DNA of 64,000 nucleotides from G963668185 sp963668185 (lineage in GTDB: Bacteria > Chloroflexota > Dehalococcoidia > Lucifugimonadales > G963668185): contig OY764162.1 of assembly GCA_963668185.1 (NCBI GenBank), positions 2,356,001-2,420,000 of the forward strand, read 5' to 3'. Below the pieces are notes generated by a model. The model did not search any database, was not told the DNA's origin, and saw only the letters and a list, made by a program, of their open reading frames with translations. Shown here in pieces: positions 43,359-52,002 of the stretch. Every line of letters starts with the position of its first letter. Position 1 is the stretch's first letter. The translations under genes and the position numbers were made by a program.

Positions 43359-43401
43359 CAGAGGGGCAAGTCCTACGAGACTCGGAACACCTGCCCCTCT
43401 G
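43359..43401 (-). other. Intercistronic hairpin between binding protein and permease genes
   Basis: CAGAGGGGCA at 43359-43368 pairs perfectly with TGCCCCTCTG at 43392-43401 around a 23-base loop. It falls in the 135-base gap after the substrate-binding-protein gene. Such structures commonly protect or end the part of the message for the abundant binding protein; no T-run follows, so it is probably an mRNA-stability element or weak attenuator. Confidence 0.5.
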
Positions 43402-43434
43402 AAATTGTCCTCCCGATGCCCGGGAATGTGGGAG

Positions 43435-45429
43435 CTACTGTTCCCACTCCCACTTGGACCTGGTCGGGTGGGCGTCGTCAACCCAAGCCGTCAGGTACAT
43501 GTCCTGAATCCACCGGCCGGTCGTGAACGGGCCGGGATTCTTGACCCACTCGGGGAACACGTTCTCGTTGGTCCAGTTCGGGACCGCCCAGTCGTACTGC
43601 ATCTCGGCCAGGTGGATCTGGATGTCCCTGTAGATCTGCTCTCTCTGTGCTGGATCGAGCGTGGACTGGCCCCTGATGATCAGGTCGTCCAGATGCGGGT
43701 CGTTGGTGCCCGGCTGGTTCAGCTCAGAGTCGCTGTGATAGCGGTTGTAGAAGAGCGTGTTCGGGTCCTTCGCCGGCGTGACGTACTGGACGACGAGTCC
43801 GGTGAAGTCGCCGGCTATGACGGACTGGAACTCGTTCGTGTCATTGGCAACGATCTCAGCCTCAATGCCGATCTTGGCCAGGTCCGCCACCATGCGCGTG
43901 GCGATATCCAGAATCGCCGTGTCGGGCTGTGAGATCGTCATCGTGGTCTTGATCGGCTCATCCGGGTCCAGGCCGAGCTCGATCTTGCCCTCGCGAACGA
44001 ATCCCTGTGCCTTCTCCAGGTCCATCGTGTTCTCTGGGAAGTTCAGGTAGAACTGCTGCCCATCGGGGGTCAGGTCCTCGGTCGGGACGAACCAGGGGTT
44101 GTCCGCAGCGGCCCAGCGTGTGGGCTGCGCGCCGCCACAGCAAGGCGCCCAGGCTTCGAAGCTGATGTCGTTAAACATCGCCACGCCCCATCGGATCTTC
44201 TTGTTCACGAACGGCCCTTCAAGCTTGGCGCCGTAGTAGTAGGTGGTCCAGGCGCCGCCGCCGGCGGGATGGTAGTTGTACACCAACTCAGGCTTGTCCA
44301 GGAACGTGATCATCTGGTCCTTCAGGGCGCCCCACGCGCCCCAAATCTGCCAGGCTGGGCCAGCGTCCAGCAGGCCGTTCCTGTACGCGGCCACGGCCGC
44401 CGCCTCTTCAGGAATCAAAACTCCGTAGACCTTGGACGCGTACGGCAGGTCCTCGCCGGTAATGCCATTCGGGCCGCGCCAGTAGTTGTCGTTCCTGACC
44501 TGGGTCGTCAGCGTGCCGACCTCATAGGACTCCATCTGCCACGGGCCGGTTCGGATCGAGGATTCCCAGTCGTCCGTGCCGCCGAACTCTTCTTCAGCTT
44601 CGGGCGGCTGAATCACGTATGGCGTGATGCCGATAACGGTCATGAACGGCGCGAAGGCGTTCTCGAACTTGAACTCGACAGTGTAGTCGTCAAGCGCGGT
44701 TATGCTGGTGACCGGCCCCAGCGTCGCGCCATGGCGGCCGCCGGGCTGGAGCCTGCGCTCGAAGCTATATTTAACGTCGTCCGCCACCAGTTCGCGTCCG
44801 TTGACTGGCGCCTGGTCTGCCCAGTGCACGCCCTGCCTGAGGTTGAACCTGATGGTCGTGTCGTCGACGAACTCCCACGACTCGGCAAGGCTTGGCAGCG
44901 GCCTGAGGTCCCAGGGCTCCATTGGATTGTCCGCCCTGAAGCGAACGAGGGTGTCGTCCATCAGACGCTGAGGAGCTGTGGGGGTGCCGCGCTTGTCGAC
45001 GTCCCAAGACGGATAGTCGGCGCCCCGCAGCCTGAGGATGCTGTCTCTGTTCGGAGTGGCGTCCGTCCAGACCGAGAGACCGCGGGCCTTGAAGATGTTG
45101 TCTTCGTTGATCTCGGAAGCGGACGTGATGAAGATCTCGCCTACCACGGGCTCCGGAGCGTAAACGTCTTCGTCCACTTCCGTTGCCATCGAGTCGTCCG
45201 TGGCATCGTCCTCCGTGGTCGTTTCGGCCACGGTGTCCTCGGCCGGCTCTTCATCCGTCGTTTCGGCCACGGTGTCCTCAGCCGGCTCTTCATCCATGGT
45301 GTCTTCGGCAGCGGGCTCCTCGGCCGGCTCGTCCTCTTCTGCGGCCCCGCACGCGGCAACCGCGAAGATGAGCGCGAACAAAGCCAGCAACCCCGCGAGG
45401 GTGAGCGCTGTCCGACTGATGGTCTGCAT
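43435..45429 (-). CDS. Oligopeptide-type ABC transporter substrate-binding lipoprotein (SBP family 5)
   Basis: 664 residues from ATG 45429 (CAGGAGGAGAG upstream); the frame is open earlier but has no such site. A lipoprotein signal (LLALFALIFAVAACG) is followed by an acidic tether with two exact copies of DEEPAEDTVAETT. The SBP_bac_5 fold follows: PSLAESWEFVDDTTIRFNLRQGVHWADQ in part, LDDYTVEFKFENAFAPF, and the C-terminal TNEFQSVIAGDFTGLV region. It would capture a peptide, opine or similar ligand and deliver it to the permeases encoded downstream. A CCGG-type Cys pair (WAPCCGGAQPTRWA) in the middle is unusual. Confidence 0.92.
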   Translation of the reverse strand: MQTISRTALTLAGLLALFALIFAVAACGAAEEDEPAEEPAAEDTMDEEPAEDTVAETTDEEPAEDTVAETTTEDDATDDSMATEVDEDVYAPEPVVGEIFITSASEINEDNIFKARGLSVWTDATPNRDSILRLRGADYPSWDVDKRGTPTAPQRLMDDTLVRFRADNPMEPWDLRPLPSLAESWEFVDDTTIRFNLRQGVHWADQAPVNGRELVADDVKYSFERRLQPGGRHGATLGPVTSITALDDYTVEFKFENAFAPFMTVIGITPYVIQPPEAEEEFGGTDDWESSIRTGPWQMESYEVGTLTTQVRNDNYWRGPNGITGEDLPYASKVYGVLIPEEAAAVAAYRNGLLDAGPAWQIWGAWGALKDQMITFLDKPELVYNYHPAGGGAWTTYYYGAKLEGPFVNKKIRWGVAMFNDISFEAWAPCCGGAQPTRWAAADNPWFVPTEDLTPDGQQFYLNFPENTMDLEKAQGFVREGKIELGLDPDEPIKTTMTISQPDTAILDIATRMVADLAKIGIEAEIVANDTNEFQSVIAGDFTGLVVQYVTPAKDPNTLFYNRYHSDSELNQPGTNDPHLDDLIIRGQSTLDPAQREQIYRDIQIHLAEMQYDWAVPNWTNENVFPEWVKNPGPFTTGRWIQDMYLTAWVDDAHPTRSKWEWEQ

Positions 45430-45471
45430 AGTCTCTCCTCCTGTAACAGAAACCTTCCAGCCAAAGGGCAC

Positions 45472-45498
45472 GTTATAAGAGGCCCCTAGCAATGTCAA
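45472..45498 (-). promoter_or_regulatory. Probable sigma-70-type promoter of the peptide-transporter operon
   Basis: On the - strand TTGACA (45498-45493) and TATAAC (45477-45472) are separated by 15 bases, about 45 bases upstream of the binding-protein start. The boxes are near consensus although the spacer is short. Confidence 0.5.
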
Positions 45499-45552
45499 AT
45501 TAGTGCAACCCTTCACAAACCGGCGCGGAGAACCACAACGCCGGCAGCCCGA

Positions 45553-47028
45553 TCAGGCAAGCGGCGGCAGCTTCCCGCTTGCCGGCGACGCCTCCTCCCA
45601 GCGGCTCGCGACGCCGTACAGCAGCGCCTCCTCGAACGGCCTGCCGATGAGTTGGAAGCCGGCCGGCAGTCCGTTGTCCGCGAAGCCGGCCGGGACCGTG
45701 ACCGACGGCAGGCCGGTGGTGTTGGACAGCCGTGTGTTCCGCGAGGCGATGTTCTGGAACCGGGCCGCGTGCTCCGGCGGCTCTCCGCCTTCCGGGCCGC
45801 GCGCGCCGAGGTCCATGGCGGGCACGGTGACGCCGCCCACGTCCATCGAGTGAGCGTCCTTGCGGAAGGCCGTGATCGGCACGGTGGGCGTGGCAAGCAT
45901 GTCCACGTCCTGAAGAATGCGGTAGAAGTCCTGCATGATGAGCCGCTGGATCTTCATGGACTTTATGTAGTCCCGCGCCAGAACGAACTGGCCGGCCAGG
46001 AGGCGGCTCACCATCTCAGGACGGTACAGGTGGCGGCGGGTCTCCAGGTGAGGCTCGTGAGTCACGAAGCCCTCGGCCGCCATTCCCATGTACATGAGGT
46101 CTATGAACTTCTCACACTCCAGGCCCACCTCCCGGACCTCCGCGCCCATGCCTTCGAGCGTCGATATGGCGGCGCGGACCAGCGACTCAATGCTGGGATC
46201 GATCGGCGCCTTGAAGTAGTGGGCAGTTGGAACGCCGATGCGCAGGCCCGTCAGATCGCGCCCAAGCTCGGCGCAGAAGTCCGGCACGGGCACTGGCACC
46301 GAGCTCGGATCCAGAGGATCGTTGCCGGCTATCGCCTGCAGGACGAGCGCGTTGTCCCGCACGCTGCGAGTCATGGGCGCGATGTGGTCGCCGTTGAAGC
46401 TGGTTGCGAGCAGGCCCCGCTGGCTGACGCGCCCGAACGTCTGCTTCATGCCGACCAGCCCGGACATCGCGCACGGTATGCGGATGGAGCCGCCGAGGTC
46501 GGTGCCCAGCGACGCGTACGTGACGCAGGCCGCGACGTTCGCGCCGCTGCCGCCGCTCGATCCGCCGGCCACGTAGTCCGTGTTCCACGGGTTCGACACC
46601 GAGCCGTAGTAAGGATTGTCGCAGGGGACGCCCCCGGCGAACTCGTGCAGGTTCTCCTTGCCCAGGATGATCGCGCCGGCGCTCTTGAGCCGCTCGACGG
46701 CGAAGGCGTCGTAGTCCGGCACGTGATCGGCGAACACCCGCGAGCCTATGGTCGTCAGCACGCCCTCGGTGGCGATGTTGTCCTTCAGGCCGACGGGGAC
46801 GCCGTCCAGCGGGCCGCGGTAGCCGCCGCTCCCAATCGACCGCTCGCGCTCGGCGGCCTCCTCCAGCGCGGCCTCGGCCCGGAGCGTGATGAACCCCTTC
46901 AGCGACGGCTGGAGCCGCTCGGCCTGCTCGACGGCGGCCCTCACGACCTCCACGGGGGAGACTTCACCCGACTCGATCATCGGCGCGACCTCTGTGATTG
47001 TCATCCGGTGCAGAGCGTTATCGGTCAT
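45553..47028 (-). CDS. Amidase-signature hydrolase (AtzE/GatA-like)
   Basis: 491 residues. The Ser-cisSer-Lys triad of amidases is visible: Lys in GVPVGLKDNIA, the GGSSGGSGANVAA stretch, and the nucleophile Ser in GTDLGGSIRIPCAMSG. The C-terminal half is normal length. It hydrolyses an amide or biuret-like bond or could act as a GatA. The small GatC/AtzG-like gene upstream overlaps it by 11 bases, a pairing known for AtzE-AtzG and GatA-GatC, but no GatB is in the window. The neighbouring peptide transporter suggests a role in using imported amides. Confidence 0.9.
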   Translation of the reverse strand: MTDNALHRMTITEVAPMIESGEVSPVEVVRAAVEQAERLQPSLKGFITLRAEAALEEAAERERSIGSGGYRGPLDGVPVGLKDNIATEGVLTTIGSRVFADHVPDYDAFAVERLKSAGAIILGKENLHEFAGGVPCDNPYYGSVSNPWNTDYVAGGSSGGSGANVAACVTYASLGTDLGGSIRIPCAMSGLVGMKQTFGRVSQRGLLATSFNGDHIAPMTRSVRDNALVLQAIAGNDPLDPSSVPVPVPDFCAELGRDLTGLRIGVPTAHYFKAPIDPSIESLVRAAISTLEGMGAEVREVGLECEKFIDLMYMGMAAEGFVTHEPHLETRRHLYRPEMVSRLLAGQFVLARDYIKSMKIQRLIMQDFYRILQDVDMLATPTVPITAFRKDAHSMDVGGVTVPAMDLGARGPEGGEPPEHAARFQNIASRNTRLSNTTGLPSVTVPAGFADNGLPAGFQLIGRPFEEALLYGVASRWEEASPASGKLPPLA

Positions 47029-47230
47029 CGCTTCGCTCCTCCGGGTACAGCGAGATGATGCGGCCCGAGACCACTTCAGACAGATCTATGCCTTCCAACT
47101 GCCTCGCCGACCTTATGTATGCCTGGACTACGGGAACGGCCCCCTCCAACTCGCTCTCCGAGAGAGGCATGGCGTTGAAGCGCCGCGCCATGCTGCGAAG
47201 GGTCTCCTTGTCTATCGTCGGTTCCTGCAT
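47018..47230 (-). CDS. GatC/AtzG-like small partner of the amidase
   Basis: 70 residues, ATG 47230 with AGAGGAGAAG upstream. A helical hairpin (LRSMARRFNAMPLSESELEGAVPVVQAYIRSARQLEGIDL, in part) resembles AtzG/DUF4089 and GatC proteins that wrap round and stabilise amidases. It overlaps the amidase start by 11 bases, so translation is coupled and a 1:1 complex is likely. The length and position make the call; sequence similarity is moderate. Confidence 0.75.
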   Translation of the reverse strand: MQEPTIDKETLRSMARRFNAMPLSESELEGAVPVVQAYIRSARQLEGIDLSEVVSGRIISLYPEERSDDR

Positions 47231-47248
47231 GTCTTCTCCTCTAAGAGA

Positions 47249-48208
47249 TTAGTATCCCTTGTCCTTGTCAATCACGCTCAACAACTCTTCCCCGCTCAAC
47301 AGCCGCCGCAGGTTCTCGCAGAACAGGTCAACTATGCGGTCTCCCCTGGCCGGAGAGCCGCCGGACGCATGGGGCGTGACCACCACGTTGCTCATGCTCC
47401 AGAGCGGATGGCCGTCCGGCAGCGGCTCCTGCGGCGTGACGTCCAGGCCGGCCCCGCCGATTGCGCCGCTCGCGAGCGCGTCCAGCAGCGCGGCCTCCTC
47501 CACGATCCTGCCGCGAGTGACGTTGATGAGCAGCGCGTGGTCCTTCATCAGCGAGAACGCGCGCTCGTCGAACATGTTCTCCGTCTCGGGCGTGAGCGGC
47601 GCGCAGATGGCGACGACATCGGACTGCCCCAGCAGGTCGTCGAACCCGCCCATATCGCGGCACGCCTCCACCTGCGGCGGCGCTTCGACCGCCACCGGGT
47701 CCACCGCGATGATCCTCATGCCGAAGCCGTGGGCGCGAACGGCAAGGTCCCGCCCGGTGCCGCCGAGGCCGACGATGCCCATCGTCTTGCCTTCCAGCTC
47801 CCATGACGCGTCCCTGATGGGCATGCGCTGGCCCCAGTTCGGGTTCCGTATCGCCGTGTGGACGCCGCGCGTCAGGGCGAGCAGCAGCGCCATCGCGTGA
47901 TCGGCCAGGTGAACGCCCACGATGCCCTTCGCGCTCGCCAGCACAACGTCGCTCTCAACGAACTGCGGGAACAGGACCGAGTCCACGCCCGCGCTCGTCA
48001 CCTGCACCAGGCGGAGCCGCCGTGCCCGCTCCAGCATCGCGGGAGTGAACGTGCCGAACACCACGTCCACGTCAGGCATCGCCTCCAGGATCTCGCCCTC
48101 CGACGCTAGATCCAGCGCCTCCACGTCAGAGGACACAGCCCTGATCTGCTCGACGTGCCGCGCCTCAACGCCGCTGTCTTCAGTCCTCAGATTCAGCAGT
48201 ACATTCAT
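47249..48208 (-). CDS. D-isomer-specific 2-hydroxyacid dehydrogenase
   Basis: 319 residues from ATG 48208 behind AAGGGGG; a longer open frame upstream overlaps mazG and is not used. NAD(P)-binding GIVGLGGTGRDLAVRA lies near residue 143. The catalytic Arg (VTRGRIVEEAAL), Glu (VTPQEPLPDGHPL) and His (VTPHASGG) are in place. It interconverts a 2-hydroxy acid and a 2-oxo acid; the substrate cannot be told. The start overlaps the mazG stop by 4 bases. Confidence 0.9.
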   Translation of the reverse strand: MNVLLNLRTEDSGVEARHVEQIRAVSSDVEALDLASEGEILEAMPDVDVVFGTFTPAMLERARRLRLVQVTSAGVDSVLFPQFVESDVVLASAKGIVGVHLADHAMALLLALTRGVHTAIRNPNWGQRMPIRDASWELEGKTMGIVGLGGTGRDLAVRAHGFGMRIIAVDPVAVEAPPQVEACRDMGGFDDLLGQSDVVAICAPLTPETENMFDERAFSLMKDHALLINVTRGRIVEEAALLDALASGAIGGAGLDVTPQEPLPDGHPLWSMSNVVVTPHASGGSPARGDRIVDLFCENLRRLLSGEELLSVIDKDKGY

Positions 48209-49014
48209 GGGCAACCCCCTTCTAACGCCCTTTTGGAAGCATCCCACAGCGCCTCCTTCTCGTCCATCGTCAGGTCGCTCAGCGAGACGCCCCGCTCGCC
48301 TGCGGCCCGCTCCATCCCGCCGAAGCGCGCGCGGAACCGGGCGTTCGCGCCCCTGAGCGCCGCCTCCGCGTCGATGCCCATCCACCGGGCGGCGTTGACT
48401 ATCGAGAACAGGACGTCGCCAAGCTCCGCCTCCCTTTCGGCGTCCGTTTCCGCCGACTCCAGTTCCGCTACCTCCTCGGCAACCTTGTCCAGCACCCCGT
48501 CCACGCTCGTCCAGTCGAAGCCCTGCCGGGCCGCGCGCTCCTGCACCGACTGCGCGTACGACAGCGCGGGCATGGTCCTGGGGACGCCGTCCAGCGACGA
48601 CGCGCCGTCCCCGGAACGCTCCGACTGCTTGACGGCCTCCCACTGCCGCTTCACCTCGTCCGGCGTGTACGCCTCAGCGTCGCCGAAGACGTGCGGATGC
48701 CGCCGCACGATCTTGTCGATAAGGCCGCCGAACACGCTCGCCGGGCCGAACTCCCCAGTGTCGGCAGCTATGTCCATCAGGAAAGCTAGGTTGATCGTTA
48801 CGTCACCCAATTCCTCAACCTGAGCGGGAGCGTCGCCGGACTCTATGGCCTCGATCAACTCGTAGCACTCCTCCAACAGTCCGGCCTTGAGGGAGTCGCG
48901 GTCCTGTTCCCGGTCCCAGGGGCAGCCGTCCGGGCCCCGCATGAACGCCGTGAGCTTCATCACGCCCTCGAAGGAGTCCGGGAAATCGCCTCGGTCTGCC
49001 ATGTCGTCGCTCAC
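48205..49014 (-). CDS. mazG: MazG-type nucleoside triphosphate pyrophosphohydrolase
   Basis: 269 residues with two MazG repeats. The first has CPWDREQDRDSLKAGLLEECYELIEAI (in part) and the metal motif EELGD; the second has EEVAELESA and EAELGDVLFSIVNAARW. The helix-rich all-alpha NTP-PPase removes aberrant or excess nucleotides. Start GTG 49014, or ATG 49002. The gene lies just upstream of, and overlaps, the dehydrogenase gene, and is divergent from the DUF1461 gene with only about 70 bases between them. Confidence 0.93.
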   Translation of the reverse strand: MSDDMADRGDFPDSFEGVMKLTAFMRGPDGCPWDREQDRDSLKAGLLEECYELIEAIESGDAPAQVEELGDVTINLAFLMDIAADTGEFGPASVFGGLIDKIVRRHPHVFGDAEAYTPDEVKRQWEAVKQSERSGDGASSLDGVPRTMPALSYAQSVQERAARQGFDWTSVDGVLDKVAEEVAELESAETDAEREAELGDVLFSIVNAARWMGIDAEAALRGANARFRARFGGMERAAGERGVSLSDLTMDEKEALWDASKRALEGGCP

Positions 49015-49085
49015 TCCGCTTGGTACGATGTACAGCCGGTCCGGCGGCTCAAGAGCGCCGCCGGGGAGAGCTTCTCAAAAACCCG

Positions 49086-49829
49086 ATGTCCAGACAACGA
49101 CTCGTCTCGTTCATAACCGGCGCCCTCGCCGTGGCGTTCGTGGTCGCCGTGCCCATCTTCCTCATCGCGGTCAGCGTGAGGTGGGTCATCAACGCCCCCA
49201 TACTGTACAGCTTCGGCTTCGACAGGCACCACGTGGCGGCGTACACGGGCATCGAGCGCGAGGAGCTGCTGTCGGCGGGGCGGCAGATCAGGGACTACTT
49301 CAACGGGAACGACGAGTACCTGGACGTCCGGATCCAGGTCGGCGGAGTGCGGCGCGGCATCTACAACGAGCGCGAGATCCATCACATGAAGGACGTTCGC
49401 GGCCTCGTGCGCGGCGTGTACCGGATATCCGAAGCCGCCGGCGCGTTCCTGCTGCTCTACGTCATAGGAAGGCTGGCGATCGCCGGGCGTCCGGCGTTGC
49501 CTCGGATACTCAAGCTGCTGCGGCTCGGCGGGCTGCTGACGCTGGCAATCGTCGGCGGGCTTGGGCTCGGATCGCTGGTCGGATTCGACAGGCTGTTCCT
49601 GGCCTTCCACATAGTGTCGTTCGCGAACGACCTGTGGCAACTGGACCCCCGCACCGACTACCTGGTGGCGATGTTCCCGCAGGGGTTCTTCTTCGACGCG
49701 ACGCTGTGGATAGCGGGCTCCGCGATCCTGGGCGCGGCCATCTTCATCGCGGCGCCGACGATCGCTCTTAGGAAGCTCCCGGGCGGGCAGGCGACGCCTA
49801 GCGCCCGGCCTGAGACCTCCGGCAGCTAG
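49086..49829 (+). CDS. DUF1461 (TIGR01906) integral membrane protein
   Basis: 247 residues from ATG 49086. Membrane helices: ITGALAVAFVVAVPIFLIAVSVRW near the start, AGAFLLLYVIGRLAIAG, LGGLLTLAIVGGLGLGSLVG, and a last ATLWIAGSAILGAAIFIAAP. Between them is an extracytoplasmic loop with HHVAAYTGIEREELLSAGRQIRDYFNG (in part) and HMKDVRGLV, both family signatures, as is FANDLWQLDPRTDYLVAMFPQGFF. The function of this family is unknown; it is typical of Chloroflexota and Firmicutes. Its stop overlaps the convergent FmdB-type gene by 4 bases. Confidence 0.88.
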   Translation: MSRQRLVSFITGALAVAFVVAVPIFLIAVSVRWVINAPILYSFGFDRHHVAAYTGIEREELLSAGRQIRDYFNGNDEYLDVRIQVGGVRRGIYNEREIHHMKDVRGLVRGVYRISEAAGAFLLLYVIGRLAIAGRPALPRILKLLRLGGLLTLAIVGGLGLGSLVGFDRLFLAFHIVSFANDLWQLDPRTDYLVAMFPQGFFFDATLWIAGSAILGAAIFIAAPTIALRKLPGGQATPSARPETSGS

Positions 49830-50065
49830 GCGCGGGCCGCGCAGGCGCAGCCGCCCCCGCCTCCGCCGCAGCACCCGCCGCCCCCGCCGGCGATGGCGCG
49901 CGTCTCGCCGCTCGCGCCGGTCGAGTACGAGGAAAACACCGACAGCTTGCGGTCCGACTCGCCGCCGCACTCCGTGCACGGCGCCGGATCGTCCATGCGT
50001 GTGATAGGCCGCAGCTTCTCGAAGGTATGGTCGCAGGCAGCGCACGTGTACTCGTAGAGTGGCAT
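49826..50065 (-). CDS. FmdB-family zinc-ribbon protein with a Gly/Cys-rich tail
   Basis: 79 residues. MPLYEYTCAACDHTFEKL and APCTECGG give the two CxxC knuckles of the FmdB (CxxC_CxxC_SSSS) zinc ribbon. Residues about 60-77 form an unusual tail of glycines with three cysteines (GGCCGGGGGGCACAA), which other members often have in short form. Some relatives regulate formamidase or amidase genes; here the link is only suggestive, with an amidase gene 3 kb away. The gene lies at the edge of the repeat-rich region. Confidence 0.88.
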   Translation of the reverse strand: MPLYEYTCAACDHTFEKLRPITRMDDPAPCTECGGESDRKLSVFSSYSTGASGETRAIAGGGGGCCGGGGGGCACAARA

Positions 50066-50183
50066 CAGTCTAACTCCGGTTTCATACTTCCAGCCGCTTC
50101 ATTGTATGGGCGGGCTGGCGGCATGGCAACGAATGGGGCGCGCGGCATCCCGCCTGCCAGCTCTCCCGCTCGCCACCAATCCG

Positions 50184-50820
50184 TTCGCCCTGAGCCTGTC
50201 GAAGGGCCACGGCAGCAACCCCCGACTGTCATTCCGAGTCCCCCGAGGAATCTCGGACGCCCCGCGTTCCACCAACGCCGCGCCCAGGCCAAACGCGCGT
50301 CTCGCCGGGGGCGGGGCCGCTCACTCGCGGGGCCTCCTAGATTCCTCTCTCGCTGCGCTCGATCGGAATGACAGGGGGAAGGGCGGTGGCTCATGGTTCG
50401 GGGGGTTCGGGTTCGGTGTGAGACGCGCCGGCCGACCCCATCCCGGCCTTCCCCAGCAGACTGGGGAAGGGGTCAGACGGGTCGGGTTCGTTCCCTCGAG
50501 GGACTCGGGACAGGCTCTCGGTGGGTTTGGGCGGATGGATTCCCGCCTTCGCGGGAATGACGGAAGTAGGCGCGGGAATGACGGTTGGCTCATGGTTCGG
50601 GGGGTTCGGGTTCGGTGTGAGACGCGCCGGCCGACCCCATCCCGGCCTTCCCCAGCAGACTGGGGAAGGGGCCGGAGGCCCCGCCCCCGGCGAGACGCGC
50701 GTTTGGCCAGGGCGCGGCGTTGGTGGCTTGCGGGGCGTCTGAGATTCCTCGGGGGACTCGGAATGACAGTGGCGACGGCGCGGGCGGGCGCTTCGCGAAG
50801 CGCCCCTACACCTGAGGGCA
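50184..50820. repeat. Repeat-rich intergenic region with several palindrome families
   Basis: No gene is supported between 50066 and 50820. It holds a TGAGCCTGTCGAA palindrome (50184-50207), two copies of CCCCATCCCGGCCTTCCCCA...TGGGGAAGGGG (about 50437-50474 and 50635-50671), a GGATTCCCGCCTTCGCGGG palindrome (about 50537-50565), and fragments of the TTCCTCGGGGGACTCGGAAT type (about 50744-50764). A segment around 50390-50475 is repeated at 50589-50672, so part of the array is a tandem duplication. Confidence 0.8.
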
Positions 50821-52002
50821 TCAGGGCGGGTTCTCTGCCGGGATGACGGGTTCGCCGTCGGTGGGTTCGGGCGTCTGGATTCCGGCCTTCGCCGGAATGA
50901 CGGATGGGTCGTCGGTGGGTTCGGCACAGAGGTCGCAGGATGCGGTGCCGTGGCGGCATGCGAGGCGGATGGGGCCGCGGCATGAGTCGCGGATGCGCTT
51001 GACCGCGTCTATGATTTCGCCGGCCGCTATGGACCTTTCGACGGCCGGCCGGGCGTGTTCGCTGAAGTAGTGCTCCTCTCCGTTGTGTATGATGATGCTG
51101 CCGCGTTTGGAGGGGTAAACGACTCTGGGGTCCGGGGGCGTCGGGCGCCTGCCGACGGCGTCCAGCAGGGCGTCTGTCGCTTTGGAGACGGCTCGATTGT
51201 CGAAGCCGGTGTCTCCGCTGTGGCCGTATGTGTTGGAGTAGGGGGGTTCGTAGCCGGCGAGGATGTCGGGAACCCCATCCCGGCCCTTCGACGGACTCAG
51301 GACAGGCTCTTCCCCAGCAGACTGGGGAAGGGGTGAGAGGGAGGCGCCGTTGGTGTCGGGAACCCCATCCCTGCCTTCCCCAGCAGACTGGGGAAGGGGT
51401 TTGAGGGAGGCTCCAGCAGACTGGGGAAGGGGGTTTAGTTCTGCGTCGGCGTAGGTGTCGTGGTGGAGGGGGCCGGGTGCGTCGTCGAAGCCTCGGCGCA
51501 GGAGTTCTTTGGCGGCGTCTATGCGGTGGTGGGGGCCGAAGCCGGGCATGAAGCCTAGCATGACGTCTATGAGGAATCGTATGGCCTGTCGGCCTCCGTC
51601 GGTCTCGGCGCGTATGAAGCGTGCGAGGTCGGGGTTGAGGCCGGTGGTGTCGAGGGTGTCGGCCTGGGACGCCTCTGCGGGCAGAGCCCCATCCCGGCCT
51701 TCCCCCTCGGGGGACTCGGGGCAGGCTCCGCCAGACTGGGGAAGGGGTTTGAGAGCGCGTTGGGCTGCGGAAGGCGGAACCCCATCCCGGCCTTCCCCAG
51801 CAGACTGGGGAAGGGGTTGGAGGGCTTCTTCGAAGCCGAGTTTGATGAGTTGGCGGGCGGCGTCTAGCCTGTGGTAAGGCCTGGCGTCGCGTATCCGGTC
51901 CTGCATGGCGGCTACGAGGAATCGCACGATGAGTCTGCCGTCCTGGGTTTCTTCTCGGACGATGCGTTGTATGGGTGATATGGTTTGCGTTTCGGCATTC
52001 AT
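50821..52002 (-). CDS. Hypothetical protein interrupted in frame by palindromic repeats
   Basis: 393 residues from ATG 52002. The native protein has two similar blocks of about 48 residues: REETQDGRLIVRFLVAAM...HRLDAARQLIKLGFEEA and RAETDGGRQAIRFLIDVM...HRIDAAKELLRRGFDDA. A C-terminal domain follows (VVYPSKRGSIIIHNGEEHYFSEHA in part, then a CRHGTASCDLC metal-like cluster). Between them are translated repeat units LPQSAGEGRDGVP and relatives, and the last about 25 residues (PSVIPAKAGIQTPEP) also come from a palindrome. No frameshift results. Function unknown; such HRxDAAxxLL blocks are met in Chloroflexota proteins with similar inserts. Confidence 0.75.
   Translation of the reverse strand: MNAETQTISPIQRIVREETQDGRLIVRFLVAAMQDRIRDARPYHRLDAARQLIKLGFEEALQPLPQSAGEGRDGVPPSAAQRALKPLPQSGGACPESPEGEGRDGALPAEASQADTLDTTGLNPDLARFIRAETDGGRQAIRFLIDVMLGFMPGFGPHHRIDAAKELLRRGFDDAPGPLHHDTYADAELNPLPQSAGASLKPLPQSAGEGRDGVPDTNGASLSPLPQSAGEEPVLSPSKGRDGVPDILAGYEPPYSNTYGHSGDTGFDNRAVSKATDALLDAVGRRPTPPDPRVVYPSKRGSIIIHNGEEHYFSEHARPAVERSIAAGEIIDAVKRIRDSCRGPIRLACRHGTASCDLCAEPTDDPSVIPAKAGIQTPEPTDGEPVIPAENPP
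51269..51817. repeat. Palindromic repeats inside a coding frame
   Basis: Copies of CCCCATCCCGGCCTTCCCCA...GGGGAAGGGG lie at about 51271-51333, 51362-51401, 51686-51748 and 51779-51817, with a half copy at 51410-51432. Some contain the extra insert ACGGACTCAGGACAGGCTC or a related one. All are read through in the frame of the 50821-52002 gene as LPQSAGEGRDGVP or a variant. Confidence 0.85.
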
